Shown here: in pieces, positions 54,986 through 64,000 of the stretch
Layout of the letters: each line of letters starts with the position of its first letter
Position numbering within the stretch: the first letter of the stretch is position 1
Assembly (NCBI RefSeq): GCF_002887595.1
Contig: NZ_PEBU01000008.1
Coordinates: 62,001 to 126,000 of the forward strand
Direction of reading: 5' to 3'
DNA: 64,000 bases
DNA from: Bowmanella denitrificans
Lineage (GTDB): Bacteria; Pseudomonadota; Gammaproteobacteria; Enterobacterales; Alteromonadaceae
Position numbers and translations under genes: made by a program
Notes under the pieces: generated by a model
Databases searched by the model: none
What the model was told of the DNA's origin: nothing
The model's input: the letters and a program-made list of their open reading frames with translations, nothing else

Positions 54986-56182
54986 TTAAAAAAAAGTGAC
55001 GTCTGAATTTTCCTGCGGTTTGCCTTTGCTCTTCCCCCCGCGATGAACAGCCGCCTGTTCCATCGTGGTATAAGTGCTGCTCAGTGCATTCAACCAAGCC
55101 TGAATATCTATGGGTGGGGCCAGCTCACCGGTTTGTAGCAACTGCTGATGCTGATCAAGTGTATGCTGTAACTTGTGCATATCGTCTTTGATATGCCCGA
55201 GGATTTGGCTGATTCTGTCCTGAAACTGCAACCCCACCAGTACGTCACCGACATCTTTTTGAATCTGATGACTTTCATCTTCCAGCACTTTGGCCGACTC
55301 AATTATTCCCTGGCCTGATTCCTTAAAGCTGGACAAAACGTTACCTATACTGGCCTGTGCATCAGCCATTTGTTGTTCGTCTTGCTCTGCGAACTTAGTG
55401 GTGCGGGAAAGGGTTTTCTGCAGCGTTTCATTGGCCTGGTCAATTCGCTGTGTGATCCGGGCCCCCGTCTCACCAGAGCGGGTTGACAAGGTTCTCACCT
55501 CATCCGCCACCACAGCAAAACCTCGCCCCTGCTCCCCTGCTCTGGCAGCCTCTATAGCGGCATTCAGGGCCAGCAAATTCGTTTGTGAAGCAATACCGGC
55601 GACCTCTGCCCCCATCGCTTTAAGCTCATCGGTAATGGCAGCAAGTTCGGTAATTTCCTTTAGCAGTTCACGACGATTGGCCATGGCTTGCTGCAGTATG
55701 TGCACTATTTGGCCAAGTTCAGTGTCCGCCTCCTCTATCACCTGACTCAGGCCTTGCTGGCCCTGCATACCGGATGCGGTCTTTCTGGAGGTCTGTACCG
55801 AGACTTGCAACTGTTCATGAATATGGCTGAAGCGTTGCACCAAATCATTGATATTGCTTTCCACCTGCTGATTCACCAGGTCCTGCAGACTGGTCCACAG
55901 GGGCAACAATTCCAGCAGGGTCTGCTGGTAGTTAGCCAACAGTTGGCGCTCTGACTCTGCCGGATTTTGCATCGGCAGCTCCTCAACAGATGGATCTTTT
56001 GCAACTGTCACAGCAGATAAATACCAAAAAGCCAGCAAGCCTGCCATGCCCAGCAAAGTACCACTGAGCATCAGGGCCCAAGATGCACCGCTTAACCAAA
56101 GACAAATGACCGGGGGGAGAAAAGCCAGCACGACAGTGCCGACCAGCAACAGCCTGTTGTTGCCTGAATGAATATCAAGCAT
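54986..56182 (-). CDS. MCP-like signalling protein with short membrane anchor
   Basis: About 398 residues: two closely spaced membrane segments (about 12-55) with almost no periplasmic part, a coiled coil and a short signalling domain with the tip [32 protein letters not shown] and [13 protein letters not shown]. It lacks HAMP and a periplasmic ligand domain, so it probably reads a membrane or cytoplasmic cue. The C-terminus ends in SDVTFF. The start at 56182 has GGGAGA four to five bases upstream; the longer frame to 56269 has no ribosome site. It is the first gene of the chemotaxis-like operon, ten bases before cheY. Confidence 0.88.
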   Translation of the reverse strand: MLDIHSGNNRLLLVGTVVLAFLPPVICLWLSGASWALMLSGTLLGMAGLLAFWYLSAVTVAKDPSVEELPMQNPAESERQLLANYQQTLLELLPLWTSLQDLVNQQVESNINDLVQRFSHIHEQLQVSVQTSRKTASGMQGQQGLSQVIEEADTELGQIVHILQQAMANRRELLKEITELAAITDELKAMGAEVAGIASQTNLLALNAAIEAARAGEQGRGFAVVADEVRTLSTRSGETGARITQRIDQANETLQKTLSRTTKFAEQDEQQMADAQASIGNVLSSFKESGQGIIESAKVLEDESHQIQKDVGDVLVGLQFQDRISQILGHIKDDMHKLQHTLDQHQQLLQTGELAPPIDIQAWLNALSSTYTTMEQAAVHRGGKSKGKPQENSDVTFF

Positions 56183-56287
56183 GGTATCTCCCGTTATTTG
56201 ATTGTCTGGTGAGAACATGCGCATCAGGCATACAGACTCCTTCCAACTGGTACCAATAAGATCAGCCACGCCAGCACCGCAAACTGC

Positions 56288-56332
56288 CTTAAAACTGCTC
56301 CACTTAGGTGTTGAATCCTAAGGAGTTTTAAG
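56288..56332. other. Bulged hairpin between coiled-coil gene and chemotaxis operon
   Basis: CTTAAAAC ... GTTTTAAG (8 bp), continued inwards by TCC/GGA and TTAGG/CCTAA pairs with small bulges, in the 213-nt gap 56183-56395. It could terminate the upstream minus-strand gene or lie in the leader of the chemotaxis operon. No U-tract is present, and I found no clear sigma-28 or sigma-54 promoter here. Confidence 0.45.
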
Positions 56333-56395
56333 CGTAGACCTGGATATGGAAACTGCAAAGTTCAATTTATGCGGTTGCTTATCAAAGCGTCCAGA

Positions 56396-56860
56396 CTATA
56401 TGTTGGTAAGGTTAAGAATATCTTTGTAACGCGTAAGTCGCGGATCCTGAGCCTTGTTTTGGCTTTCTTCCTTAGCCGCGCGCTCCGCCGCTTCGCGGAT
56501 TAATTCTTCCAGTTTGTCTTTCAGCGCCTTTAGCTCTTCCTCCATCATGTTCAGGGATTCCTGCTGTTTGGGGCTGAGACTGCCTTTACTTTTCATCGAC
56601 TCGATTGCACTTTCCAATTGCTCAATCTTTTCCTTCAGTTCTTCAATTTTTTCTCTGTCCAAACCAAGTCGATTGGCCAGCATAGCGTCCATCAGGTCAT
56701 CCATAAAACGCTGTTGTTTGGATTTATCACTGAGGGAAACCTGATCTTGCTGCGGATCCAGTGCGGCGGTGTCTGTTTGCCGCCCGCTGGCAGTTGTCTG
56801 CCCCTGGGCCCCAGCAGAAGAGGATATAGGAAGGGGTTGATTACTGGTATTAATGTGCAT
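56396..56860 (-). CDS. Small coiled-coil protein of unknown function
   Basis: 154 residues. A disordered Gln/Thr/Ser-rich N-terminus (about 1-45) is followed by a highly charged coiled coil (about 55-140; LDREKIEELKEKIEQLESAI, MMEEELKALKDKLEELIREA). No signal peptide or known domain. Several small proteins with a similar layout in flagellar or secretion loci exist, but none can be named. A disordered head with a strong heptad pattern suggests an adaptor. It lies alone between the solute-binding protein gene and the chemotaxis operon. Confidence 0.65.
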   Translation of the reverse strand: MHINTSNQPLPISSSAGAQGQTTASGRQTDTAALDPQQDQVSLSDKSKQQRFMDDLMDAMLANRLGLDREKIEELKEKIEQLESAIESMKSKGSLSPKQQESLNMMEEELKALKDKLEELIREAAERAAKEESQNKAQDPRLTRYKDILNLTNI

Positions 56861-56915
56861 CTTGCGTCCTGCCTGGCTGATTAGCTGAGAATCAGACTAT
56901 GCACAGCAAGATGAA

Positions 56916-56933
56916 TGCCAGGCGAAACTGGCA
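56916..56933 (-). terminator. Short hairpin after the solute-binding protein gene
   Basis: TGCCAG, loop GCGAAA (plus strand), CTGGCA: a 6-bp stem 5 nt beyond the stop of the minus-strand gene ending at 56938, followed on that strand by TTCATC. It is weak as a terminator. Confidence 0.35.
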
Positions 56934-56937
56934 ATAT

Positions 56938-57681
56938 TTAATCCACCAACAGGGCGTACTGGCGTTTAAGTTGTTGAATTAGCCCTTCGGCTTTGAGCAA
57001 TTCCACCCGCTTGTTCAGTCTTTCCACCAGCTCATCACTGGCGTCGGGATTCAAAGCAAGATGATTACCGGTCGATCGCCTTGGTAAGGCCATAGCAGGC
57101 TCCAGTTGCTCAGCATCATAGCCCGCATCCCTGGCCATGTAGGGCATGGTTAAATCCGACCCCGGTATCAATTCAACCCGCCCCATAAACACCATACTGT
57201 AAGTGTCACTGATGCGGGCAACAGGGTAGAGTAACTCTCCTTCCTGCATACCTAACGCCAGCAAACGCTGATGCCATTCACCATTTCGCACCACCGCAAT
57301 TCTTAGCTTGATGGCATCATTGAGGGTTCGAACATCAATGTCCTGTCGTTGTCTGAGACGGTAAAAATAGGGCTGGGATGAAACCAAAGGCCCCACCCAT
57401 TTAAACTGATTCTCTCGGTGAATATTGCGCGGCAGAGTTAACAGCGCCGTATTCGGCGTTTTATTCACCAGTACAACCGCTCTGGCCCAATTGATTTTTT
57501 CCATCCGGTACTGGATGCCTTCATCATCAAGAGCCTGGCTGATTAACTGATAATTAATCCCTCCAGGGCGGCCATCCTGAATAAAATGATAAGGTTCAAG
57601 ATCCTGTGTGTAGATAACAAGCGTGGGGGTGGCCCAAAGCTGGCCGCTGAGAAGGAAGAGAAAAGTCCATGCACACTTCAT
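56938..57681 (-). CDS. Periplasmic amino-acid-type solute-binding protein
   Basis: 247 residues: signal peptide (MKCAWTFLFLLSGQLWA), then a two-lobed SBP_bac_3-like domain (VIYTQDLEPYHFIQDGRPGGINYQLI; KLRIAVVRNGEWHQRLLALG; LKAEGLIQQLKRQYALL). These domains bind small molecules. No ABC permease or ATPase gene is near, so it may serve as a sensor or orphan binder, as in many marine gammaproteobacteria. The start ATG at 57681 has a weak ribosome site. Confidence 0.8.
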   Translation of the reverse strand: MKCAWTFLFLLSGQLWATPTLVIYTQDLEPYHFIQDGRPGGINYQLISQALDDEGIQYRMEKINWARAVVLVNKTPNTALLTLPRNIHRENQFKWVGPLVSSQPYFYRLRQRQDIDVRTLNDAIKLRIAVVRNGEWHQRLLALGMQEGELLYPVARISDTYSMVFMGRVELIPGSDLTMPYMARDAGYDAEQLEPAMALPRRSTGNHLALNPDASDELVERLNKRVELLKAEGLIQQLKRQYALLVD

Positions 57682-57756
57682 ACGTCCACTGTAAAGGATG
57701 GCGGAGGCTCACAAAACAGTAGCACAGATTCTCTTCACTGTACTACCGTCGTGACT

Positions 57757-58821
57757 TTAATGCTGTTCCGCTAACTTTGCGCGATCCTGTTGATCGCTCA
57801 ACCGCCAGCCCTGCAAATTTTGTCTGATGACATTGGTCAGGGCCTGAATATGTTCTGCACTGGCATTCAATGCAGGGATGTATTCGTAACGCTCACCGCC
57901 CGCCTCAAGAAAATAGTCGCGGTTTTCAACCCCAATTTCTTCTATGGTTTCCAGGCAATCGGCAGAAAAGCCAGGACATACAACTTGCACTGACTTGACC
58001 CCTTCGCCCGCTAAGGCTTTGAGTGTTTCATCGGTATAGGGTTTAAGCCACTCTTCCCGGCCAAACCGGGACTGAAAAGCACTCAGGTAATGGATCTTGT
58101 CCAATCCTAGTTTTTCAGCAACCAATCTTGACGTTTTCAGACACTGACAATGGTAAGGGTCACCGTTATCCAGATAGCGTTGAGGAATGCCGTGATAGGA
58201 AAACAACAATCGTTCTGCCCGCCCATGCGCTTGCCAATGTGTTTGAATGGAATCAGCTAACGCCTGAATATAAGTCTCTTGATCATGATACTGACCGATA
58301 AAACGCACTTCAGGCATCCATCGGCGTTTTTGCAGACAAGCACTGACAGCATCAAATGTCGACGCCGTCGTGGAGGCACAGTATTGCGGATATAAGGGAA
58401 GAACCAGTAGCTTTCTAACCCCCTGGTCCAGCATCCGGTTAATGGTGGAATCGATGGATGGATTGCCATAACGCATGGCAAATTCCACAACCAACGACTC
58501 CCCCCATTCAGCCGCTAAAGACTGTCGTAATGCATTAACCTGGTCTTGGGTGTGAAACATCAGCGGCGAACCCCGTTCTGTCCACACCGTTTGGTAGGCA
58601 TGAGCACTGCGCGCCGGACGAATGTTGAGGATCACCAGATTCAGAATCAGCCACCATAGCCAGCGCGGGGCTTCCACCACTCTGGGATCTGACAAAAACT
58701 CCTTCAGATAACGTTTCAGCGCTTGCTTGGTTGGCGCGTCAGGGGTACCGAGATTGGTCACCAATACCCCTATTTTGTCAGGCTGGCTATGATTAAAGCT
58801 TTCGCTGTTGCGATACTGCAT
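57757..58821 (-). CDS. hemH: Ferrochelatase
   Basis: 354 residues. It inserts Fe(II) into protoporphyrin IX, the last step of heme synthesis. Family motifs: GVLVTNLGTPDAPT, ERGSPLMFHTQDQV, VEFAMRYGNPSI, the catalytic-His region LLFSYHGIPQRYL (about residue 210), SAFQSRFGREEWLKPYT and the C-terminal VVCPGFSADCLETIEEI. The ribosome site GAGGAA precedes the ATG. It lies 22 nt downstream of the AbgT-family gene on the same strand, possibly co-transcribed. Confidence 0.95.
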   Translation of the reverse strand: MQYRNSESFNHSQPDKIGVLVTNLGTPDAPTKQALKRYLKEFLSDPRVVEAPRWLWWLILNLVILNIRPARSAHAYQTVWTERGSPLMFHTQDQVNALRQSLAAEWGESLVVEFAMRYGNPSIDSTINRMLDQGVRKLLVLPLYPQYCASTTASTFDAVSACLQKRRWMPEVRFIGQYHDQETYIQALADSIQTHWQAHGRAERLLFSYHGIPQRYLDNGDPYHCQCLKTSRLVAEKLGLDKIHYLSAFQSRFGREEWLKPYTDETLKALAGEGVKSVQVVCPGFSADCLETIEEIGVENRDYFLEAGGERYEYIPALNASAEHIQALTNVIRQNLQGWRLSDQQDRAKLAEQH

Positions 58822-58843
58822 GCTGATTCCTCAAATGCTACAT

Positions 58844-60445
58844 TCAGGGTGCGTAATAGGTTGGCGCCCCCGGTCCTACCGGCATACCCAGCAAAAACAC
58901 CCATAGGTAAAATAATACTGTCCAGCCGACAAAAAAGATCATGGAATAAGGCAACATGGTAGCAACTAAGGTACCTATTCCCAGATTTCTCTGGTAACGA
59001 CTGGCCACCGCCAGAATAAGCCCAAAATAACTCATCATAGGGGTGATCAGATTAGTTACTGAATCACCAATGCGATAAGCGGCTTGAATCACCTCCGGGG
59101 CAAATCCTACCAACATCAGCATGGGCACAAAGATCGGGGCGGTCACCGCCCATTGCGCGGACGAGCTGCCAAGCGACAAGTTCACTATCGCACACATCAA
59201 AATAAAGAACACAAAGACCTCTGGCCCATCCAACCCCATAGCAGTCAACAGCGCTGCGCCTTTCACCGCCAGCACGGTGCCAAGATTGGTCCAGTTGAAA
59301 AAGGCTACGAACTGAGAGGCAAAAAACACCAGGACAATATACATCCCTAAGGTACTCATACCTTTGGACATGGCATTTATCACGTCTTTGTCATTTTTCA
59401 TGCTATCCACCGTTCTTCCATAGACAAACCCTGGAATAGCAAAACCAACAAATATAAACACCACTATGCCATGCAAAAATGGCGACTTTAGAATACCACC
59501 GGTTTCAGGGTTGAGCAGAATGCCACCTAACTGGGGGACCAGCGTCATGCCAATCACCAAGGATACCGCCAATACCGCCAATCCGGCATTGCGCAATCCA
59601 CGTTTTTCCTGTGCGGTCAGGGCTTGCAGCTTAGGGGTCTCAAGGTTCGCTTCTGCATTAGCCTGATTAAATTTGCCCAACCGAGGCTCGACAATTTTTT
59701 CGGTAATGACGGCGCCCAGAATGGCAATCATAAACACGCTGACAAACATAAAGAAGTAATTGGCCTCCGGACCGACGACATAGTCTGGGTCGATCATGCT
59801 CGCCGCTTCGGTTGTCAGACCTGCCAGCAAGGGATCGATGGTGCCCAGAAACAAATTGGCACTGTAGCCGCCGGATACACCAGCAAACGCCGCTGCCAAT
59901 CCCGCCAGAGGGTGACGACCTAAAGAATGGAAAATCATCGCCGCCATGGGGATCAATACCACATAGCCCAGTTCAGATGCGGTATTGGATAAGATACCGG
60001 CAAACACCACGGTAAAAGTTACCAGTCGGGCGGGCGCTTTTAACACCAGTCCACGCATTGCCGCCGATAACAAGCCCGAATGCTCGGCCACAGCCACACC
60101 CAGCAAAGCCACTAATACCGTGCCCAGCGGCGCAAAACCGGTAAAGTTGGTCACAAGCCCGGTCACAATGCGCTGTAGACCATCAGCGCTTAACAACGAA
60201 ATGACTTCAATCATACCGTCCGGCTCGCGGCCTGCAGCCCCCAGCGGTCTAGGATCAGCAACACTGACATCCAGATAACCAAGTAGACCACTTAACAAAA
60301 TGATAAACAGTGAAAAACAGGCAAATAACGTGATGGGATGGGGCAACAGGTTACCAAACCACTCAACGGTGGAAAGAAAGCGGTTAAACCAGCCGCTTTG
60401 CATCTGCTCTTTATTGGTGGAGCTTTGAGTATTTTCTGCTAGCAA
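58844..60445 (-). CDS. AbgT-family transporter
   Basis: 533 residues, about 12 membrane segments. Family features: HPITLFACFSLFIILLSGLLG, GYVVLIPMAAMIFHSLGRHPLAG, the loop SGGYSANLFLGTIDPLLAGLT and a conserved DSVTNLITPMMSYFGLIL near the C-terminus. Members carry p-aminobenzoyl-glutamate or export sulfonamides and PABA. The start is a TTG at 60445 with GAGG seven bases upstream; an ATG at 60403 is an alternative. The 248 nt upstream to 60693 hold no visible gene. Confidence 0.92.
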   Translation of the reverse strand: MLAENTQSSTNKEQMQSGWFNRFLSTVEWFGNLLPHPITLFACFSLFIILLSGLLGYLDVSVADPRPLGAAGREPDGMIEVISLLSADGLQRIVTGLVTNFTGFAPLGTVLVALLGVAVAEHSGLLSAAMRGLVLKAPARLVTFTVVFAGILSNTASELGYVVLIPMAAMIFHSLGRHPLAGLAAAFAGVSGGYSANLFLGTIDPLLAGLTTEAASMIDPDYVVGPEANYFFMFVSVFMIAILGAVITEKIVEPRLGKFNQANAEANLETPKLQALTAQEKRGLRNAGLAVLAVSLVIGMTLVPQLGGILLNPETGGILKSPFLHGIVVFIFVGFAIPGFVYGRTVDSMKNDKDVINAMSKGMSTLGMYIVLVFFASQFVAFFNWTNLGTVLAVKGAALLTAMGLDGPEVFVFFILMCAIVNLSLGSSSAQWAVTAPIFVPMLMLVGFAPEVIQAAYRIGDSVTNLITPMMSYFGLILAVASRYQRNLGIGTLVATMLPYSMIFFVGWTVLFYLWVFLLGMPVGPGAPTYYAP

Positions 60446-60693
60446 AGGATGACCTCGCGGTTTCTGTCTAGAAGGTGAATAAGACCTAGTCTAACAAAAA
60501 ACCGGCTAAAAATAGAATTCAGTGTAAAAGCCTTATTTTTCCACCACTAGCAGTTAAAAATCAGTTATGTTACCCAAGCTTAAAACATTCACCCAGAACA
60601 ACTATCTATTTAAAACAAGCCCCACAGAGGTGATACGGCAGAAATAACCAGACTTGCAGTCAGAAAATCACCAAACCTTTATTTCTATACATT

Positions 60694-61842
60694 TCATTTA
60701 TTCTGGCAGTAGCTGAATGCCTCAACGCATGCCATCATCAGATGATACATTGAAGTGGCGGGGGCAGACTGAGCCAATGGCTGATTGTGTTCGTCGAGAC
60801 GCTCGATATACAGTCCCGGCACAGGGCAGTTGAGGTGATGCTCAAACAACGCATTGATGGCCTTTGCCGCTGCCAGCTCAGCCCCTGGCCGGCCAATTCT
60901 GGCCTCAGCCAAATGCGCCTTAATCAGCTCAGTTACCGTCCACAGGCGTTTTGAGGCCTTCGTTACCTGTCCAAGATGATTCACTTCGTCAAATAACAGA
61001 CCATTGCGATCCTGACCAAACTGTATTCCCCGCTGGTATAAAGTGTCGCAGTATGCGCTCACCGGTGCATCACTAAACATCTGATAACGGCGCAGTAACC
61101 ATACCCATTCCATATGGTGCCCTGGTTCAACAGCCTGCCCTTGCGCAAAGCTGAGAGGGCTTAAATCCTGGTGAAAATATTCATAAAGCACACCGTGTTG
61201 GTGCGAAAAGAACTTAAGCTCAAATAAGCTGAAAATCTCTGCTGCTCTGGCCAGCCATTTTGCCTCACCGCTGGCTTCGTACCAGGCCAACAGCGCTTCA
61301 AACAGATGCATATGCGGGTTCTGCCGACGCGTCCCCCCCAGGCTGCCTTCCAACCATCCGCCGGTTGTGGTCTTGAATGTGCTGTCCAGCATTGCCAGCA
61401 AACGCTCGGCACGCAGTTTGGCACAAGTATCGCCAAAGGCTCGAAACTGATAGGACCAGGCCAGTAGAAAAAACGCACAGTCATAGGTGTCCAGACTGTT
61501 GTCCACCACCTGATGGGCCGCATCCAGTTTAAATACATAGGCACCGGGGTATTGCGGATGGGTGGCATGGTTATCCAGATAATGCTGTATTGCCGTCACT
61601 ATCCCCTGCCCCTGGGCACACCAGCCCAGTTCATAAGCCGCCGCATAGGTAAACATTTGTCTTGCCTGCACCCGGGTGCGCCGATCCTGTGCAAACTCGG
61701 CCTTGCCTAGTGCATTCATGCATTCGGTACTGGCCCCAGAGCTTGATTCAATGCCTTGTTGTTGCCACAACGGCAATGCATACGTTTGCATCCAGTGGGC
61801 AAACTTTTCCGTTGCTTGTATAAGTGGTGCTGATACTGTCAT
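60694..61842 (-). CDS. AGE-family sugar epimerase/isomerase
   Basis: 382 residues, (alpha/alpha)6-barrel family of N-acylglucosamine 2-epimerases. Signature segments: RTRVQARQMFTYAAAYELGW, GTRRQNPHMHLFEALLAWYEASGE, VEPGHHMEWVWLLRRY (catalytic His) and LWTVTELIKAHL. Members include GlcNAc/ManNAc 2-epimerase, mannose isomerase and cellobiose 2-epimerase; length and motifs do not settle the substrate. It is divergent from the MATE gene with an 79-nt gap. Confidence 0.9.
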   Translation of the reverse strand: MTVSAPLIQATEKFAHWMQTYALPLWQQQGIESSSGASTECMNALGKAEFAQDRRTRVQARQMFTYAAAYELGWCAQGQGIVTAIQHYLDNHATHPQYPGAYVFKLDAAHQVVDNSLDTYDCAFFLLAWSYQFRAFGDTCAKLRAERLLAMLDSTFKTTTGGWLEGSLGGTRRQNPHMHLFEALLAWYEASGEAKWLARAAEIFSLFELKFFSHQHGVLYEYFHQDLSPLSFAQGQAVEPGHHMEWVWLLRRYQMFSDAPVSAYCDTLYQRGIQFGQDRNGLLFDEVNHLGQVTKASKRLWTVTELIKAHLAEARIGRPGAELAAAKAINALFEHHLNCPVPGLYIERLDEHNQPLAQSAPATSMYHLMMACVEAFSYCQNK

Positions 61843-61921
61843 GGCTTAATACATCCGGCATTGGCAATGGGCAGATAATATTGCACAACTGCCAGGTTGC
61901 AACCGCTTTTGGAAGCGAACA

Positions 61922-63289
61922 TTGAACACCAGAGCACAACAACAGGGGTTATGGGGCTTAAGCAAGCCGCTCTTACTGGAGCAGGCATTGCAGTTTTGCG
62001 TGCCCCTTATGGACACTTTATTCCTGGCTATTATCAGCGATGCCGCCGCGTCTGCAGCAGGGGCGCTGGCGCCGGTGCTGTTCTTATGTGGCAATATTAT
62101 CTGGGTGACGGTATTTGCCGGCGCCAGTATTGCCAATCAGCGCCTGGGCGCAGGCAAGCTGGATAAAGCTAAAGCGACAATCTGGATTTATGCCTTCTGG
62201 TCAGTGCAGTTGGGTATTTTGATTGCCCTGTTACTGTATTTCACTGCCCCTTGGATTACCTCGATAATGGGGCTAAGTGGCGATATCGGCCTGAATGCCA
62301 GAGAATATTTACAGGTGGCCTTTGCCCTGATTGTCGTCTGGGCAGTTAAAGGTGTCTGTCATTCCATTCTCAATATGCATGGCCTGCCAGGCTGGAATCT
62401 GCTCGCCAATCTGGTGTACTTTGTGGCCAACCTGGCCGGTAACGCCATTGTGGTCTTCCAGCTATTTGGTATAGCCGATTACGGAATAAGTGGCGTGGCC
62501 TGGGCCAGTGTCATTGCATCCAGCCTGGGCGTGTTAGTCAGTGTAGCGGCCATTACTGTTAATGTGCCTCTAAGGGTCAGCATCCTGCAGCTCAAACAGA
62601 ATGTCGCCAATGTCAGTCAGAACCTGGTGCGTATTGCCGCTCCCAGTGCCATTGAGCCCTTATCTTTTGATATCAATATGGTGGTACTTAACAGTATGGC
62701 AGCCAAACTGGGGGCGCTGGCACTGGCTGCCAAGGTTTATACGTTCAATACCTTTATGCTTGGCCTGATAATCTCGGTGGCCCTGACCACCGCCACACAA
62801 ATTCTGGTTACGCAGAAAGTCGGTGCAGGTGAACTGGACCAAGCCGATCAACAATTACGCCGCAGCCTGCGGATTGCCTTATGGGGAACCGGGTTAACCG
62901 CCGCTTTACTGGTGACTTTGCACCATCCCATTATGCGTCTTTACACCCAGGATGAGCTGCTGCTGGCCGGAGCATTCTGGTGGTTTCTGCTGGCAGCGTT
63001 ATCTGAGCCCGGGCGTACGGTCAATATTATGACCGGACTAAACTTGCGGGCGACCGGCGACGGTTGGTATATCTCGGCGGTGGGATTGTTGTTTACCTGG
63101 TTGGTGGCACTGCCGCTGGCCTATCTGCTGGCTTTTGTGATGGATTTGGGCCTGATTGGCCTGTTGATCTCTGCCGTGGTGGACGAATCGGGTCGCGCAG
63201 TTCTGTTTTACCGCCGCTGGCGCCAGCAACACTGGCATCATTCCCATGTACACGCCAGAGAAACCCGAATACAAGGTAAGCAGGATTAA
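61922..63289 (+). CDS. MATE-family efflux transporter
   Basis: 455 residues, 12 membrane segments in two halves. Typical features: N-terminal LSKPLLLEQALQFCVPLMDTLFLAI, GNIIWVTVFAGASIANQRLGAG and GVAWASVIASSLGVLVSV, with the second half beginning IAAPSAIEPLSFDINMVVLN. It exports drugs or metabolites using Na+ or H+. The start is TTG at 61922 with GGAAG seven bases upstream; no ATG is available nearby. It lies opposite the 3' end of rsmI. Confidence 0.9.
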   Translation: MNTRAQQQGLWGLSKPLLLEQALQFCVPLMDTLFLAIISDAAASAAGALAPVLFLCGNIIWVTVFAGASIANQRLGAGKLDKAKATIWIYAFWSVQLGILIALLLYFTAPWITSIMGLSGDIGLNAREYLQVAFALIVVWAVKGVCHSILNMHGLPGWNLLANLVYFVANLAGNAIVVFQLFGIADYGISGVAWASVIASSLGVLVSVAAITVNVPLRVSILQLKQNVANVSQNLVRIAAPSAIEPLSFDINMVVLNSMAAKLGALALAAKVYTFNTFMLGLIISVALTTATQILVTQKVGAGELDQADQQLRRSLRIALWGTGLTAALLVTLHHPIMRLYTQDELLLAGAFWWFLLAALSEPGRTVNIMTGLNLRATGDGWYISAVGLLFTWLVALPLAYLLAFVMDLGLIGLLISAVVDESGRAVLFYRRWRQQHWHHSHVHARETRIQGKQD

Positions 63290-63331
63290 AAGCCAACGCA
63301 ATTGAGCCCATGCTTGGTGTTCAACTTAGGA

Positions 63332-64000
63332 CTAATCAGCAAACGACAAACCCAGTTGATACAACTCGTTTTTCTTAAGCTGATAGTGACTGGCGGTCAA
63401 AGCTGCGGCTTTTTTTAATGGCAGCTCGGCCATCAGTAATTTCAGCAATGCGATGGCCTCTGCCGGTATTTCACTGTTGTTGTCAGGGGCAGGAGCGATC
63501 ATCAGCACAAATTCACCTTTCTGATGTACGGGATCTTCACGGAGCCAGCTCAGCACATCTTCACTGCACCCGCCATAAAAGGTTTCGAAGGTTTTGGTCA
63601 ATTCCTTGGCCAGTACTACCTGACGCTCCGCACCGAGTTCATCCACCAACATGGCCAGGGTTTCTTCTATTCTGCGTGGCGCTTCATAAAAAACCGTGGT
63701 CGCCCTGGCATCTACCAGATTGGCCAGACTCGCCCTGCGCGCAACCTGCTTAACCGGCAAAAAACCCTCAAAGCTAAAGCGGTCGGTGGGCAAACCTGCT
63801 GCACACAAGGCCGCAATGGCTGCGCAAGGTCCTGGCAGAGGCACCACTTTAAAGCCGGCACTGCGGCACAAACTAACCAATGCATAACCAGGATCGCTGA
63901 TCAGCGGTGTGCCTGCATCACTGATTAATGCTAGGCTCTGTCCCTGTTGCAGACGTTCTAAAAGTTGCTCAGCACGCTGTTTTTCATTGTGATCATGCAG
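63332..64000 (-). CDS. rsmI: 16S rRNA (cytidine-1402-2'-O)-methyltransferase (5' end outside window)
   Basis: 223 residues of the C-terminal part are present; the frame is open to the right edge, so the N-terminal SAM-domain start is missing. Family features: LALISDAGTPLISDPGYALV, VVPLPGPCAAIAAL, GLPTDRFSFEGFLP, TVFYEAPRRIEETL, RQVVLAKELTKTFETFYGG and an end helix LKKAAALTASHYQLKKNELY. RsmI methylates C1402 in the ribosomal decoding centre. Another tetrapyrrole-methylase-fold enzyme lies in this window at 34028, but the two are clearly different subfamilies. Confidence 0.95.
   Translation of the reverse strand: MHDHNEKQRAEQLLERLQQGQSLALISDAGTPLISDPGYALVSLCRSAGFKVVPLPGPCAAIAALCAAGLPTDRFSFEGFLPVKQVARRASLANLVDARATTVFYEAPRRIEETLAMLVDELGAERQVVLAKELTKTFETFYGGCSEDVLSWLREDPVHQKGEFVLMIAPAPDNNSEIPAEAIALLKLLMAELPLKKAAALTASHYQLKKNELYQLGLSFAD

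Noticed and set aside
56183-56395. Sigma-28 or sigma-54 promoter for the chemotaxis operon
   Set aside because: No acceptable TAAAG-N15-GCCGATAA or TGGC-N8-TTGC element was found in this gap on the minus strand.
1-64000. tRNA, rRNA, CRISPR arrays, integrase or att sites
   Set aside because: Looked for and not seen; all large frames are chromosomal-type genes.

Overview
The window looks like chromosome from a marine gammaproteobacterium of the Alteromonadales (Alteromonadaceae or a close relative). This is inferred from the mix of TonB-dependent receptors, a MipA/DUF3019/two-component cluster, a DUF3718 protein, a MneA-type manganese exporter, a fagA-fumC-orfX operon and many c-di-GMP and hybrid-kinase genes. 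Most of the DNA is near 50% GC. I see no tRNA, rRNA, CRISPR array, insertion sequence or prophage.

Layout. (1) 1-2.8 kb: a cytochrome c/FTR1 iron permease cut by the left edge, then a multi-membrane acyltransferase-like protein. (2) 2.9-10.4 kb, minus strand: a six-gene operon of adaptor, ABC ATPase, two FtsX/MacB-like permeases, a sigma-54 response regulator and its kinase. It is preceded by a good -24/-12 promoter and two tandem TGTCC-type palindromes, so it probably controls itself. (3) 10.5-18.5 kb: a metal-homeostasis region. Two Fur-box promoters each drive a short RNA carrying the same 25-nt box (21/25 identical) and ending in an intrinsic terminator. One lies directly before a manganese exporter gene, the other before a MipA/DUF3019/OmpR-EnvZ-type cluster. 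Between them is the Fur-box-preceded fagA-fumC-orfX operon. (4) 18.5-27 kb: a secreted cyclophilin, two TonB-dependent receptors, a diguanylate cyclase, an unknown membrane protein and a HAD hydrolase.

(5) 27.3-43.4 kb, plus strand: a signalling block. A 2200-residue pseudokinase/ATPase/hybrid histidine kinase is followed by a split-borosin pair (a peptide-backbone N-methyltransferase of the SonM/OphMA type and a 96-residue SonA-like precursor). A TPR hybrid kinase starts 5 nt after the precursor, then come a REC-GGDEF protein, another hybrid kinase, a lone receiver and a TPR-GGDEF protein. A low-GC segment begins inside the precursor, after its binding domain, and ends inside the TPR kinase, just before its coiled coil. 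The candidate core peptide and the periplasmic sensor of the next kinase therefore sit in one foreign-looking cassette. I read this as a candidate N-methylated peptide signal with a matched TPR receptor. It is the most interesting system in the window, and the signalling role is inference.

(6) 43.4-56.2 kb, minus strand, converging on block 5: a complete chemotaxis-like operon (MCP, CheY, STAS, CheA, CheW, MCP, CheR, CheD, CheB) running into c-di-GMP genes (REC-EAL, sensor-GGDEF), a receiver and a CheC-like phosphatase. (7) 56.4-64 kb: a coiled-coil protein, a solute-binding protein, ferrochelatase, an AbgT transporter, an AGE-family epimerase, a MATE transporter and the 3' part of rsmI, cut by the right edge.
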